DNA of 64,000 nt, from positions 1,156,272 through 1,220,271 of the forward strand of contig NZ_JAEVYN010000001.1 in NCBI RefSeq assembly GCF_016807185.1, written 5' to 3'. The position numbers and the translations under genes were made by a program. The notes under the pieces are model-generated. The model made no database searches. It saw only the letters and a list, made by a program, of their open reading frames with translations, and had not been told where the DNA came from. Below are positions 17,055-25,779 of the stretch, piece by piece. The stretch is from Leptolyngbya sp. Cla-17 (lineage in GTDB: Bacteria; Cyanobacteriota; Cyanobacteriia; Leptolyngbyales; Leptolyngbyaceae). Numbering within the stretch: the first letter of the stretch is position 1; the number at the start of each line of letters is the position of its first letter.

Positions 17055-18032
17055 CTATGAATTCTCAACTTTGTAGCCTAAGTCTGCTAGGTCACTACGG
17101 GAATAACGCCATTTGGGCTGCACTTTAACAAATAGCTCAAGGTACACCTTGCCCGCAATCAATTTCTGAATCTGTTGTCGGGCGGAGGTGCCAATTTCTT
17201 TGAGCATACTGCCTCCTTTGCCTATCAAAATCCCTTTTTGGGAAGGGCGCTCAACATGAATAGTTGCTAGAACACGGGTAAGCGTCGGTTCCTCATCCAC
17301 TCGGTCGATCGCGATCGCGGTAGAGTGGGGGACTTCTTCACGAGTCAGCCTCAGCACTTGTTCGCGAATGAGTTCGCCCATAATAAACCGCTCTGGTTGG
17401 TCTGTGACTAAATCAGGTGGATAGTAGTAAGGTCCTAATTCAAGGCGCTGAATAAGTTGCTGTAGCAAAGCTTCCATGCCATCTCCGGTGATTGCAGAGA
17501 AAAGCGCGATCATCCAGCCGTATTCATCTGCCAAATCGGTATAGCTTGCCACAATCGTCTCAGAGTTTGAGGACTGCTGGTCGATTTTGTTAATGCCTAA
17601 AATGACCGGAATTGGGCAATGCTTTGCCAGTTCTGCAATAAAGCGATCGCCTTTGCCGACCTCCACAGCGCCATCTACCACAAATAGCAATAGATCAACA
17701 GAATGCATGGCAATCTGTGCGTTTTTGACTAAAACTTCTCCGAGTTGGTGTTGCGGTTTATGAATTCCCGGTGTGTCCACAAAAATAAGCTGGGCGGCTG
17801 GAGTGGTTAAAATTCCCCGGAGTCGATTGCGAGTTGTTTGGGCGATCGGCGAGGTGATCGCAATTTTTTGTCCCACTAGCTCATTCATTAAGGTAGACTT
17901 GCCGACATTAGGACGACCGACAATACCTACAAACCCAGATTTAAATCCTAATGGGGCGGCTGGAATTAAGCCTGTTTCGGATAAGCTGCGCTCTATCAAA
18001 TTGTTGTCAAAACTCTCGTCTTCAGGTGTCAT
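17055..18032 (-). CDS. era: GTPase Era
   Basis: Era is an essential GTPase that assists 16S rRNA 3'-end maturation and 30S assembly. G1 is GRPNVGKST (39-47), G3 is DTPG and G4 is NKID; the C-terminal KH RNA-binding domain ends the protein with GKGGSMLKEIGTSAR and an acidic/aromatic tail. At 325 residues it carries about 20 extra N-terminal residues relative to E. coli Era. Its ATG (18032-18030) overlaps the ATG of divergent surE in a CATG tetramer. Because the extra N-terminus lies against surE, the true start could be further in, but no other ATG precedes G1. Confidence 0.95.
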   Translation of the reverse strand: MTPEDESFDNNLIERSLSETGLIPAAPLGFKSGFVGIVGRPNVGKSTLMNELVGQKIAITSPIAQTTRNRLRGILTTPAAQLIFVDTPGIHKPQHQLGEVLVKNAQIAMHSVDLLLFVVDGAVEVGKGDRFIAELAKHCPIPVILGINKIDQQSSNSETIVASYTDLADEYGWMIALFSAITGDGMEALLQQLIQRLELGPYYYPPDLVTDQPERFIMGELIREQVLRLTREEVPHSTAIAIDRVDEEPTLTRVLATIHVERPSQKGILIGKGGSMLKEIGTSARQQIQKLIAGKVYLELFVKVQPKWRYSRSDLADLGYKVENS

Positions 18033-18717
18033 GGTGTTTGTAATTACAAATGATGATGGAATCGACGCGCCCGGAATTCGCTCGCTGCTAACTGCCGTTC
18101 GTCAAATGGATTTAGAGGCGATAGTCGTTGCGCCAAGCTCACAATTTTCAGGCTGTGGTCATCAGGTTACAACAACCAAGCCAATTCGAGTAGAGCGGCG
18201 TTCTAACTATGAATATGCGATCGCTGGCACCCCAGTAGACTGCGTTCGGATTGCCCTTAGCCAACTTTGTCCTCAAGTTGAAGGCGTACTGTCTGGCATT
18301 AATGCAGGGGGAAATTTGGGAACAGACGTTTACATCTCTGGTACAGTAGCCGCTGTGCGAGAAGCAGCTATGCACCGTATTCCTAGCATTGCGCTCTCTA
18401 ATTATCGTCAGAGAACATGCGAAATTGATTGGTCTATCGCAACAAGCCTAGCAATCCGAGTTCTTGAGCAACTACTGTCTGACTCGATGGAACCAGGAAC
18501 TTATTGGAACGTAAATCTACCGCAGTATTCTGCTCAATCCTCAGAACCCAAACTAATATTTTGCCCTCCCTGCACTCAGCCTTTGCCAAATACTTTTCGG
18601 CTAGAAGAAAACTGCTTTTATTACAGTGGTGAATATACGGAGCGTACCTATGATGTAGGAGCTGATGTGGAGACCTGTTTTTCAGGAAACATCGCTATCA
18701 CCCAACTATCACTTTAA
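18031..18717 (+). CDS. surE: 5'/3'-nucleotidase SurE
   Basis: SurE is a metal-dependent phosphatase acting on nucleoside monophosphates and short polyphosphates. The N-terminal metal motif ITNDDGIDAPG (Asp8, Asp9) fixes the start within a few codons, so ATG 18031 is well supported, although the frame is open further upstream. The second motif, SGINAGGNLGTDVYISGTV, is present. At 228 residues it is near the family length; cyanobacterial SurE proteins are often 225-265. The start overlaps that of era on the other strand. A hairpin at 18842-18879 follows about 125 bp after the stop. Confidence 0.93.
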   Translation: MVFVITNDDGIDAPGIRSLLTAVRQMDLEAIVVAPSSQFSGCGHQVTTTKPIRVERRSNYEYAIAGTPVDCVRIALSQLCPQVEGVLSGINAGGNLGTDVYISGTVAAVREAAMHRIPSIALSNYRQRTCEIDWSIATSLAIRVLEQLLSDSMEPGTYWNVNLPQYSAQSSEPKLIFCPPCTQPLPNTFRLEENCFYYSGEYTERTYDVGADVETCFSGNIAITQLSL

Positions 18718-18841
18718 TACTCCATACAAAAAATAAACGCTTCTAAAAATTAATCCATAAGTATCCTGACTACTGGGAGCCTCTTAGGCGCAGATCGATT
18801 TGAATTACTGAGAGATCCACAACATAAGACGAGTAACAATG

Positions 18842-18879
18842 CATGGCAAAGTTGGTTTAAGCATCAGCACTTTGCCGTG
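18842..18879. other. 11-bp hairpin downstream of surE
   Basis: CATGGCAAAGT (18842-18852) pairs with ACTTTGCCGTG (18869-18879), with one G-T pair and a 16-nt loop. There is no T-run, so it is not a standard terminator; it could stabilise the 3' end of surE mRNA or be a protein site. The rest of 18718-19089 holds only the promoter candidate listed next. Confidence 0.5.
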
Positions 18880-18909
18880 AAACATTATATTAATGAATGT
18901 ACAAAGTAT

Positions 18910-18939
18910 TTGACACTACTGGGTAGAACCACGTAGATT
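18910..18939 (+). promoter_or_regulatory. possible promoter for the gene at 19090
   Basis: A perfect TTGACA at 18910-18915 is followed after 18 bp by TAGATT at 18934-18939. RNA would start near 18946 and carry a leader of about 145 nt before the ATG at 19090. Confidence 0.4.
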
Positions 18940-19089
18940 TCTAAAGTGTTCCTTATTCCACATCAGATCTAAATTAAAAAGTATTGATCTCGTAAGTCAC
19001 AGCAATAGAGATTACAAAAATTTTTTCTAAATGAACTTAGATTAGACAGATCGTTGTTTTGATTAGACAAGTAGACCGAGGGGCACGCC

Positions 19090-19305
19090 ATGCTTTCAAT
19101 TCGCGAAATTGTTAAGGAAGCATTTACTATTGGATGTTTAACAGTCGAAACAGAGGAGCAACTGCGTCAACTGTTAAAGACTAAATATGATGCAAAAGAC
19201 TTTAGGGCTTTCATGTTGCTTCAGCACGCTGTTGTGTCTGGCTCCATTCGTCAAGAGTCTCGTGAACTCGCAACGAGCAAACAATCATTGGCGATCGCGT
19301 CTTAG
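19090..19305 (+). CDS. small conserved-type cyanobacterial protein, 71 aa
   Basis: Function unknown. The 71-residue protein is soluble and helical, with a recognisable cyanobacterial pattern (LTVETEEQLRQLLKTKYDAKDFRAFMLLQHAVVSG, positions about 17-51). The segment AFMLLQHAVVSGSI suggests a helix packing against a partner. A GAGGGG sequence about 7 bp before the ATG is a good ribosome-binding site and supports the start. It faces rnj, with a hairpin between the two genes. Confidence 0.7.
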   Translation: MLSIREIVKEAFTIGCLTVETEEQLRQLLKTKYDAKDFRAFMLLQHAVVSGSIRQESRELATSKQSLAIAS

Positions 19306-19343
19306 CTCCACGGATTAGCAGCCCCTTGAAATGATTAATGCAT

Positions 19344-19377
19344 AGACGGGGAAGTCTTGAAGTGAGCTCCCCCGTCT
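19344..19377. terminator. GC-rich hairpin between convergent genes
   Basis: AGACGGGG (19344-19351) pairs with CCCCGTCT (19370-19377) around an 18-nt loop, midway between the 71-residue gene and rnj. No T-run follows on either strand, so use as a two-way terminator is plausible but not certain. Confidence 0.4.
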
Positions 19378-19385
19378 GCGGCGAG

Positions 19386-21161
19386 CTAGGAGGCGATCGC
19401 CGCTTCAACTTTTCTAGTAGGTTCCTTGCTTACTTTACGAGTCGTTGGCGCATCGGTGGTTTGCATGAGGAACACGAGTAAAGGAGCGCTTTGCATTTCG
19501 CGCTTGAGCATTTTGACTAATTCTCGCTCAATTTGAGTTTTCACTCCAACCCAATCAATGCTAGTCGCAACATCGGTGTAAGAAGGTGCCAATTCTTTCC
19601 AGTAATTTCGTAAAACAATCTCAATCGTTTCGCGAGTTTTGTCTTGAAACCGCGATCGCTCAATTGAAGTGACCACACCTCGGAAATGCACTTCTGGCTG
19701 AGCAACTAATTCACCCCGGTTGTTAATTGTGGCAGCAACCGTGACAATTCCTTCCCCAGCAAGTCGCTGACGCTCTTTCAGCACTTGGGCATTCACGACA
19801 CCAGACCGCGACGAATCAACCAGTTCAATTCCAGAAGGCACTTTACCTGCAATCCGGATAGAATTTTCAGTTAGCTCAACCACATGGCCATTGTCGATAA
19901 TGATCATATTTTCCGCTGGAACTCCTACGCTTTGAGCCGTTTGGGAGTGTTTTACCAACATCCGATGTTCACCGTGAACAGGTATGAAAAACTTGGGTCG
20001 GGTTAAGCCCAGCATCAGTTTTTGATCTTCTTGGCAACCATGCCCAGAAACATGAATTCCCTGTTCTTTGCCGTAAATTACCTTGGCTCCTAACATCATC
20101 AACTTATCAATGGTGTTCACAACGGCGATCGTGTTTCCAGGAATGGGATTCGCTGAGAATACAACCGTATCGCCTGGGCGCACTTTTATTTGCCGATGGT
20201 CGCCATTCGCGATCCGCGTCATTGCAGAAAGCGGTTCACCCTGAGAGCCTGTGGTCAAAATCAGCACGTTTTCATCTGGCACTTTTTGAATCAGATTTAA
20301 TGGCTGTAATAGATCATCTTCACACTTGACATAGCCTAGATTCCGAGCATGAGCAATCACATTCAGCATGGAGCGCCCCAAGATGCCCACAACTCTGCCG
20401 TGTTTTTTAGCCAAATCCAAGATCATGTTGATCCGATGTACTGAAGACGCAAAGGTCGTTACCAATATTCTTCCCTGAGCTTGTCCAAAGACTCGATCAA
20501 GGTTGGGATACACCGCACGCTCTGAGGGAGTAAAACCAGGAAGTTCTGAGTTAGTAGAATCGCTAATCAAACACTGAACGCCTTGCTCACCATACTCAGC
20601 TAACCGCTGGAAGTCGAAAAACTCTCCGTCTACAGGCGTATGGTCAATTTTGAAGTCACCTGTGTGGATCACAACTCCAACAGGGGTGCGAATTGCAACG
20701 GTGAAGCTATCCGCCATGGAGTGGGTATTACGGATAAATTCTACAAAGAATGCAGAGCCAAGTCGCACAATGTCGCGCGGACCAACGGTACGCAGTTCGG
20801 TGCGATCGCTAACGCCAGCTTCTTCAAGCTTGTCTTGCAGCAAAGCCATTGCCAGTCGAGGGCCATAAATCACTGGTATATCGAACTGCTTCAGATGAAA
20901 AGCAATTCCGCCAATGTGATCTTCGTGCCCATGGGTAACAATCATGCCTTTAATCTTGTGGCGATTTTCCCTGAGGTAAGTCATATCGGGGAGAACAATA
21001 TTCACTCCGTGCATCCCATCGGTTGGAAAGGCAAGACCAGCATCTAACAGAATAATTTCATCGTTAAATTCAAACACACAAGTGTTTTTGCCAATCTCAT
21101 GGAGACCACCAAGCGGAATGATTTTTAGAGCAGTTGCAGAATTTGTTTTGGTCATTTGCAT
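19386..21161 (-). CDS. rnj: ribonuclease J
   Basis: Metallo-beta-lactamase/beta-CASP nuclease with 5'-3' exo and endo activity on RNA; cyanobacteria have it alongside RNase E. The zinc motif is THGHEDH (His77, His79, Asp81, His82) and the beta-CASP part includes GSQGEPLSAMTRIA and VSGHG...PVHGEHRML. Length 591 is typical, with a basic/variable C-terminus. It is last in an asd-dapA-rnj series on the minus strand, a widespread cyanobacterial order. Start is at the MQMTK codon 21161; Met3 is possible. Confidence 0.95.
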   Translation of the reverse strand: MQMTKTNSATALKIIPLGGLHEIGKNTCVFEFNDEIILLDAGLAFPTDGMHGVNIVLPDMTYLRENRHKIKGMIVTHGHEDHIGGIAFHLKQFDIPVIYGPRLAMALLQDKLEEAGVSDRTELRTVGPRDIVRLGSAFFVEFIRNTHSMADSFTVAIRTPVGVVIHTGDFKIDHTPVDGEFFDFQRLAEYGEQGVQCLISDSTNSELPGFTPSERAVYPNLDRVFGQAQGRILVTTFASSVHRINMILDLAKKHGRVVGILGRSMLNVIAHARNLGYVKCEDDLLQPLNLIQKVPDENVLILTTGSQGEPLSAMTRIANGDHRQIKVRPGDTVVFSANPIPGNTIAVVNTIDKLMMLGAKVIYGKEQGIHVSGHGCQEDQKLMLGLTRPKFFIPVHGEHRMLVKHSQTAQSVGVPAENMIIIDNGHVVELTENSIRIAGKVPSGIELVDSSRSGVVNAQVLKERQRLAGEGIVTVAATINNRGELVAQPEVHFRGVVTSIERSRFQDKTRETIEIVLRNYWKELAPSYTDVATSIDWVGVKTQIERELVKMLKREMQSAPLLVFLMQTTDAPTTRKVSKEPTRKVEAAIAS

Positions 21162-21334
21162 TAATTTAGATAGAAAGATTTTGAGTTAAAGAAAGTTCAG
21201 AGGTCGTTGAGAGACTGTTGATCGAAAATCGTAGTACTCGGAAGAACAACAATTTGGTGAAGCTGAGTTGAAGAATAAAGATGAATGTGAGCGGATCTGA
21301 AGAGAAAACGAAATTTGAAATGTTTATCTTCATG

Positions 21335-21373
21335 TTTCTACAATGTTGAGCAGACATTATTCAGTTGTAGAAA
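21335..21373. other. perfect 9-bp inverted repeat between dapA and rnj
   Basis: TTTCTACAA (21335-21343) and TTGTAGAAA (21365-21373) are exact complements with 21 nt between. On the minus-strand message this hairpin sits in the rnj leader, just after dapA ends at 21390. No T-run follows, so it may affect RNA processing rather than termination. Confidence 0.45.
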
Positions 21374-21389
21374 GCTTAAATAAGCAGTG

Positions 21390-22274
21390 CTAGAGAAGTG
21401 CTAATTCTGCTAGGACTGATTTCAACGTTTGGATGACTTCAGATGGAGCATCGGCAAGCGGAGAACGAGTGGAGCCAACCTTCCAGCCCTGGATTTGCAG
21501 TGCCGCTTTCACCGGAATTGGGTTGGTGGTCAAAAACAATGCCTTGAACAAAGGAAACAAAGCAAGATGAGTTTGGATAGCTGCTTGAATATTGCCATCA
21601 AAAAAAGCTTGAATCATCGATTGAATCTTCGGTCCGACAAGATGACTTGCGACACTAATAACTCCATGACCTCCAACTGCCAGTAAAGGCAAGGTCAGCG
21701 AATCATCTCCAGCGTAGATGGCAAAGTCATTAGGAGTAGAGCGGCGAATTTGGCTAACCTGATCTAGATTACCGCTTGCTTCTTTGATTGCTACAACGTT
21801 AGCAATTTCTGAGAGACGAATGACTGTTTCTGGCAAAAGGTTTTGCCCAGTTCTCCCTGGTATGTTGTACAGCACCATTGGCAGATCGGAAGTTGATTCA
21901 GCGATCTCCTTAAAGTGACGATACATACCTGCCTGGGGCGGCTTATTGTAGTAGGGAACGACTTGCAGTGAGCCATCTACACCTAGTTTAGCTGCTTTTT
22001 GAGTGGCTTCGATGGCTTCTTGCGTCGAATTTGATCCCGTACCTGCAATTATCTTCGCTTTTCCCGCTACAGCCTGCTGGATTACGCGAAACAACTCATA
22101 TTCTTCACTCCAAGTCAGAGTAGGTGATTCACCTGTGGTGCCACACACGACTAAGGCATCACTACCGTTGTTAACCAAATAGTCAGCTAGTTTCTCTGCG
22201 ATCGCGTAATCCACAGCGCCATCTTCAGTAAATGGCGTGATCATCGCGGTTAAGACTCGTCCAAAATTCACCAC
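21390..22274 (-). CDS. dapA: 4-hydroxy-tetrahydrodipicolinate synthase
   Basis: DapA condenses pyruvate with aspartate semialdehyde in lysine and diaminopimelate synthesis. Schiff-base Lys164 lies in VVAIKEASGNL, the proton-relay Tyr136 in YNIPGRTG, and the CGTTGESPTL loop holds the catalytic threonines. At 294 residues it is standard. One oddity is GSLQVVPYYNKP, where most homologues read LVVTPYYNKP. The start is GTG at 22274. It directly follows asd, whose product is its substrate, with 75 bp between them. Confidence 0.95.
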   Translation of the reverse strand: MVNFGRVLTAMITPFTEDGAVDYAIAEKLADYLVNNGSDALVVCGTTGESPTLTWSEEYELFRVIQQAVAGKAKIIAGTGSNSTQEAIEATQKAAKLGVDGSLQVVPYYNKPPQAGMYRHFKEIAESTSDLPMVLYNIPGRTGQNLLPETVIRLSEIANVVAIKEASGNLDQVSQIRRSTPNDFAIYAGDDSLTLPLLAVGGHGVISVASHLVGPKIQSMIQAFFDGNIQAAIQTHLALFPLFKALFLTTNPIPVKAALQIQGWKVGSTRSPLADAPSEVIQTLKSVLAELALL

Positions 22275-22349
22275 ACGTTGTTGATCTATAAAAGGTTACT
22301 ACACATAATTGCTGCTCACTTTATTAAGCAGGTTACTCCATACTGCTCA

Positions 22350-23387
22350 TCAAGTCATTGCCACTATAGGCTTAAGTGAATGCTTTTGCACTAACAACTC
22401 AGCGATTTGAATTGCATTAAGGGCTGCCCCTTTACGAATTTGGTCGCCACACAGCCAGAGTTCCAAACCACAAGAATGAGAAATATCCTGGCGAATTCGA
22501 CCTACCAACACATTATCTTCTCCGCTTGCATCAATAGGCATTGGAAAATAATTTGCCGACCAATCCTCTACTAAGCGTACTCCAGAAGCATGGCTCAAAA
22601 TTTCTCTTGCTTGAGCCACACTAAATGGTTGCTTAAACTCTAGATTAATCGCTTCTGAATGAGCACGCATTACGGGAACCCGTATGCAGGTTGGAGTAAT
22701 ATGCAAATCGGGCACTCCAAAGATTTTGCGCGTCTCGTTGACCATCTTCATCTCCTCCTCACAGTAACCCTGCTCATTTAGCTTAGAGTTGTGCGGAAAA
22801 AGATTGAATGCTAAGGGATAAGGGAATATGTCAGCTACTGGCTCTTGCCCATTTAGGATAGCTTGCGCCTGTGTTTTCATCTCCTCCATTGCCCGTGCGC
22901 CAGCGCCACTCGCAGATTGATAGGTGGCGGCAACGATCCGTTGAATAGGCTGAACTTGATGCAACGGATAAATTGCCACTGCCATCAGAATAGTTGTGCA
23001 ATTGGGATTGGCAATAAGCCCCTGATGACGTTCTGCGGCCTGGGGGTTTACTTCGGGTACGATCAGCGGCACTTTGGCATCCATCCGAAACGCACTAGAA
23101 TTGTCTATTACCACCGCTCCTGCCGCAATCGCTTTGGGTGCCCAAGCTTTGGAAATGGATGCTCCCGCTGAAGCCAGCACTAAATCAATGTCATCAAAGG
23201 AGCGATCGCTGACTGCCTCAACAACCAATGGGTTTCCCCGAAATTGAAGTGTTTGTCCTGCCGAGCGCGGAGAAGCCAGTAGCTTTAGCTGAGATACAGG
23301 AAAATGACGTTCTTCCAACAACGTCATCAACTCAGTACCGACAGCTCCCGTTGCGCCCAGTATGGCAACTCGATAGGATTCAACCAA
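22350..23387 (-). CDS. asd: aspartate-semialdehyde dehydrogenase
   Basis: Asd reduces aspartyl phosphate to aspartate semialdehyde with NADPH, feeding lysine, threonine and methionine synthesis. The nucleotide loop GATGAVGTEL is at 11-20, the catalytic Cys130 in ANPNCTT and the active-site His in MRAHSEAI. The start is a TTG (23387): no ATG fits, and a GGAGG on the minus strand at about 23397-23401 stands 9 nt before it, the strongest ribosome site nearby. First gene of the asd-dapA-rnj series, divergent from tig. Confidence 0.94.
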   Translation of the reverse strand: MVESYRVAILGATGAVGTELMTLLEERHFPVSQLKLLASPRSAGQTLQFRGNPLVVEAVSDRSFDDIDLVLASAGASISKAWAPKAIAAGAVVIDNSSAFRMDAKVPLIVPEVNPQAAERHQGLIANPNCTTILMAVAIYPLHQVQPIQRIVAATYQSASGAGARAMEEMKTQAQAILNGQEPVADIFPYPLAFNLFPHNSKLNEQGYCEEEMKMVNETRKIFGVPDLHITPTCIRVPVMRAHSEAINLEFKQPFSVAQAREILSHASGVRLVEDWSANYFPMPIDASGEDNVLVGRIRQDISHSCGLELWLCGDQIRKGAALNAIQIAELLVQKHSLKPIVAMT

Positions 23388-23955
23388 ATTACATATCCTC
23401 CAGAAGATTATTGATTAAGTAATTTTTAATATAAAATCTGGTGGTAATCATCGTAGTTCGTATACATCCAGCTTTAGAGTCAATCGGCAACAATAGCGTT
23501 GCCAAAGCTTCCATAACAGGCTTATTTTTTAAGGTACGCACAAGATTTTAGCGGATTCTTAATTATTTGATTAAAAGCTTGAGTTATAGCGCTTCATATC
23601 AGGCTATCACTTCTTATCCTCTTTGCTTATTTACCTTAAAAAGTGAGGCTAAAACTCTAACCTATACCGAATCTTTGGGAGGAAATTTAGGTTCCGGCGG
23701 TGAGGCATCGTCCATAGACGATCGGAATCCGTTAATATATCTAATTGCAGCACTGCAAACTGCATAATTTACTGCTAGCAAGTAATTTTATAAAGTAAAA
23801 GCTAAAATTAGCAGCTTCGATCAGCAAAATTATGCATTTAAGAAATTTAGGCAAAACTAGATTCTAAATTTTTTAAACAATGGTTTTTGAGAATCTGCTT
23901 GTATTCTTCTATCCTAACTCTCACGCTAAAATCACCGCAACCTCTTTAGAAATCA
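23388..23955. other. divergent control region between asd and tig
   Basis: The 568-bp gap holds promoters for both directions but no convincing gene. Visible structure includes GGCAAC/GTTGCC with a 6-nt loop near 23487-23505 and the compound hairpin listed at 23692-23727. A 66-codon frame at 23567-23767 has no ribosome site or protein-like pattern and I do not accept it. Confidence 0.4.
23692..23727 (+). other. two-part hairpin in the tig upstream region
   Basis: TTCCG (23692-23696) pairs with CGGAA (23723-23727), and inside it ATCGTC (23707-23712) pairs with GACGAT (23717-23722) around a CATA loop. The ten bases GCGGTGAGGC on the 5' side are left unpaired. It would lie about 230 nt before the tig start, either in a long leader or in a separate short RNA. 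Confidence 0.4.
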
Positions 23956-25575
23956 ATGAAAGTCATCCAGGAAAAGCTTCCCGCCAGTCAAATTGGCTTG
24001 CAAATTGAAATTCCATCAGAAGTATCCAAAAAAGCCTACGAACGAGTAGTGCAGGAGTTTACACGATCAGTCAACGTTCCTGGATTTCGCAAGGGCAAAG
24101 TTCCACGTCAAGTATTAATTCAACAAATTGGGTCAAGTCGGCTTAAGGCTGCTGCTGTCGAAGAGCTAGTGGAAGACAGTATTAAAGAGGCAGTTAAGCA
24201 AGAAAATATCGAGGCTTTGGGCAACTTCCAACTGCGATCGTCCTTTGAAGATTTGGTTAGCCAATTTGACCCGATGCAACCGCTAACCTTTTCTGCATCG
24301 GTTGACGTGCAACCAAGTGTCGTCCTAACACAGTACTCAGGTTTACAGATTCAGGCAGAAGAAATAAAGCCCGATCCTAAGCAGATTGAAGCTGCGCTGC
24401 AACAGTACCGCGAGCAAATGGCCACTTTAGTTCCTGTTGAAGGGCGCACGGCTCAAATGGCAGATGTTGCTGTAGTGGACTTCAAAGGCGTGTTACGCAA
24501 CGATGATCCAGAGCAAGAACCTGAACCAGTTCCTGGCGGTGAAGCTCAAGGGTTTCAACTTGAACTGACAGAAGGTCAGTTTATCCCAGGATTTATCGAC
24601 GGCATTGTAGGCATGAATCCTGGCGATATGAAGGATGTACAGGCGACCTTTCCTGAAACCTACCCTCAACCTGATGTGGCTGGACGTGATGCAGTCTTTG
24701 CAATCACATTAAAGGAGCTGAAGGAAAAAGAATTTCCTGAACTAGACGATGAGTTTGCTCAAGATGCTAGTGATGGAGAGTTTCAGACTTTAGCAGAGCT
24801 ACAAGCGTCTTTAGAAACTAAGTTTAAGCAAGAAGCTGAAAACAAGACAAAATCCAATAAAGAGCAAGCTGTTTTGGATGAACTGCTGAATCATGTCGAA
24901 GTCGATATTCCAGAGACATTGATTGAGCGGGAAGTTACATTCATGATCAACCAAACAGCGATGCAGCTTCAAAATCAAGGGATTGATGTTCGTCAGCTTT
25001 TTACCCAAGATATGGTTGCTCGGCTGCGTGACCAGTCTCGACCCGACGCAACTCAGCGTATCAAGCGCACACTAGCCATGGGCGAAGTGGCAAAACAAGA
25101 ATCTATTCAAGTTCAACCTGATGAGCTAGCTACAAAGGTCGCTGAGCTTTTGAAAGAATTGGAAGATCAGAATTATGATCAACCGATTGACCAAGAGCGC
25201 ATGCAAGCCGTTGTTTCGGAAGATTTATTGAAAGAAAAGATTGTGGATTGGCTGATTGATCATTCTACGGTTGAGCTTGTTCCAGCAGGTACTCTGACTA
25301 AAGAGGACGCAGACGTTGAAGAACTAGCTGAGGAAAGCACTGAAGTTGCTGAAACAGCTCAAGAGAGTGCCGTAGAAGTTTCTGATGTGAACGAACTTGC
25401 GGCAAAAGCCGAACCCACAACGAAAAATCAGCAATCAACCCAATCTACTGATGCTTCAAAAGCAGAAGTAGAAGTAGACGCGATCGCCGATATAAGCGAA
25501 GCAGCCGAACATGAAACTGCTGAAAAAACACGTAAATCAGCTAAGAAGTCGAAACCTATGACTACAGAAGATTAG
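23956..25575 (+). CDS. tig: trigger factor (ribosome-bound peptidyl-prolyl isomerase chaperone)
   Basis: Trigger factor meets nascent chains at the ribosome exit. The ribosome-docking motif VPGFRKGKVPRQV is near residue 42, the FKBP-type PPIase domain spans about 155-245 (VVDFKGVL...GFQLELTEGQFIPGF), and the helical chaperone arms run to about 445. Residues from about 450 to 539 form an extra acidic Glu/Ala/Thr-rich tail ending in a basic patch (KTRKSAKKSK), longer than in most cyanobacterial homologues known to me. First gene of tig-clpP-clpX. Confidence 0.95.
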   Translation: MKVIQEKLPASQIGLQIEIPSEVSKKAYERVVQEFTRSVNVPGFRKGKVPRQVLIQQIGSSRLKAAAVEELVEDSIKEAVKQENIEALGNFQLRSSFEDLVSQFDPMQPLTFSASVDVQPSVVLTQYSGLQIQAEEIKPDPKQIEAALQQYREQMATLVPVEGRTAQMADVAVVDFKGVLRNDDPEQEPEPVPGGEAQGFQLELTEGQFIPGFIDGIVGMNPGDMKDVQATFPETYPQPDVAGRDAVFAITLKELKEKEFPELDDEFAQDASDGEFQTLAELQASLETKFKQEAENKTKSNKEQAVLDELLNHVEVDIPETLIEREVTFMINQTAMQLQNQGIDVRQLFTQDMVARLRDQSRPDATQRIKRTLAMGEVAKQESIQVQPDELATKVAELLKELEDQNYDQPIDQERMQAVVSEDLLKEKIVDWLIDHSTVELVPAGTLTKEDADVEELAEESTEVAETAQESAVEVSDVNELAAKAEPTTKNQQSTQSTDASKAEVEVDAIADISEAAEHETAEKTRKSAKKSKPMTTED

Positions 25576-25632
25576 CCTTTCTTAGTTTTTATGCTGTGTC
25601 TACCTTCTCTAAGCTAGCCAAGGATAGCTATC

Positions 25633-25668
25633 GGTCGGTCTTTTACAGCAAACACAAAAAGACCGATC
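25633..25668. terminator. 12-bp hairpin after tig
   Basis: Bases 25633-25644 pair with 25657-25668 (core CGGTCTTTT with AAAAGACCG) around a 12-nt loop, followed by a C/T-rich stretch. It lies 58 bp after tig and about 110 bp before clpP, so it may separate tig from clpPX transcription or mark an RNA processing site. Confidence 0.45.
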
Positions 25669-25779
25669 TCTTCTAGCCTTTTCCAAGTCCTTAATGAGTT
25701 GAGGCATAATGTTGAAGTAGGCTTGTGCGATCGCGAGACGCACTGCCATTCAATCTAAATCTGAATAATTTTAGGCAAA

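Noticed and set aside
23567..23767. A 66-codon frame before tig
   Set aside because: No ribosome site or protein-like pattern, and it overlaps the compound hairpin.
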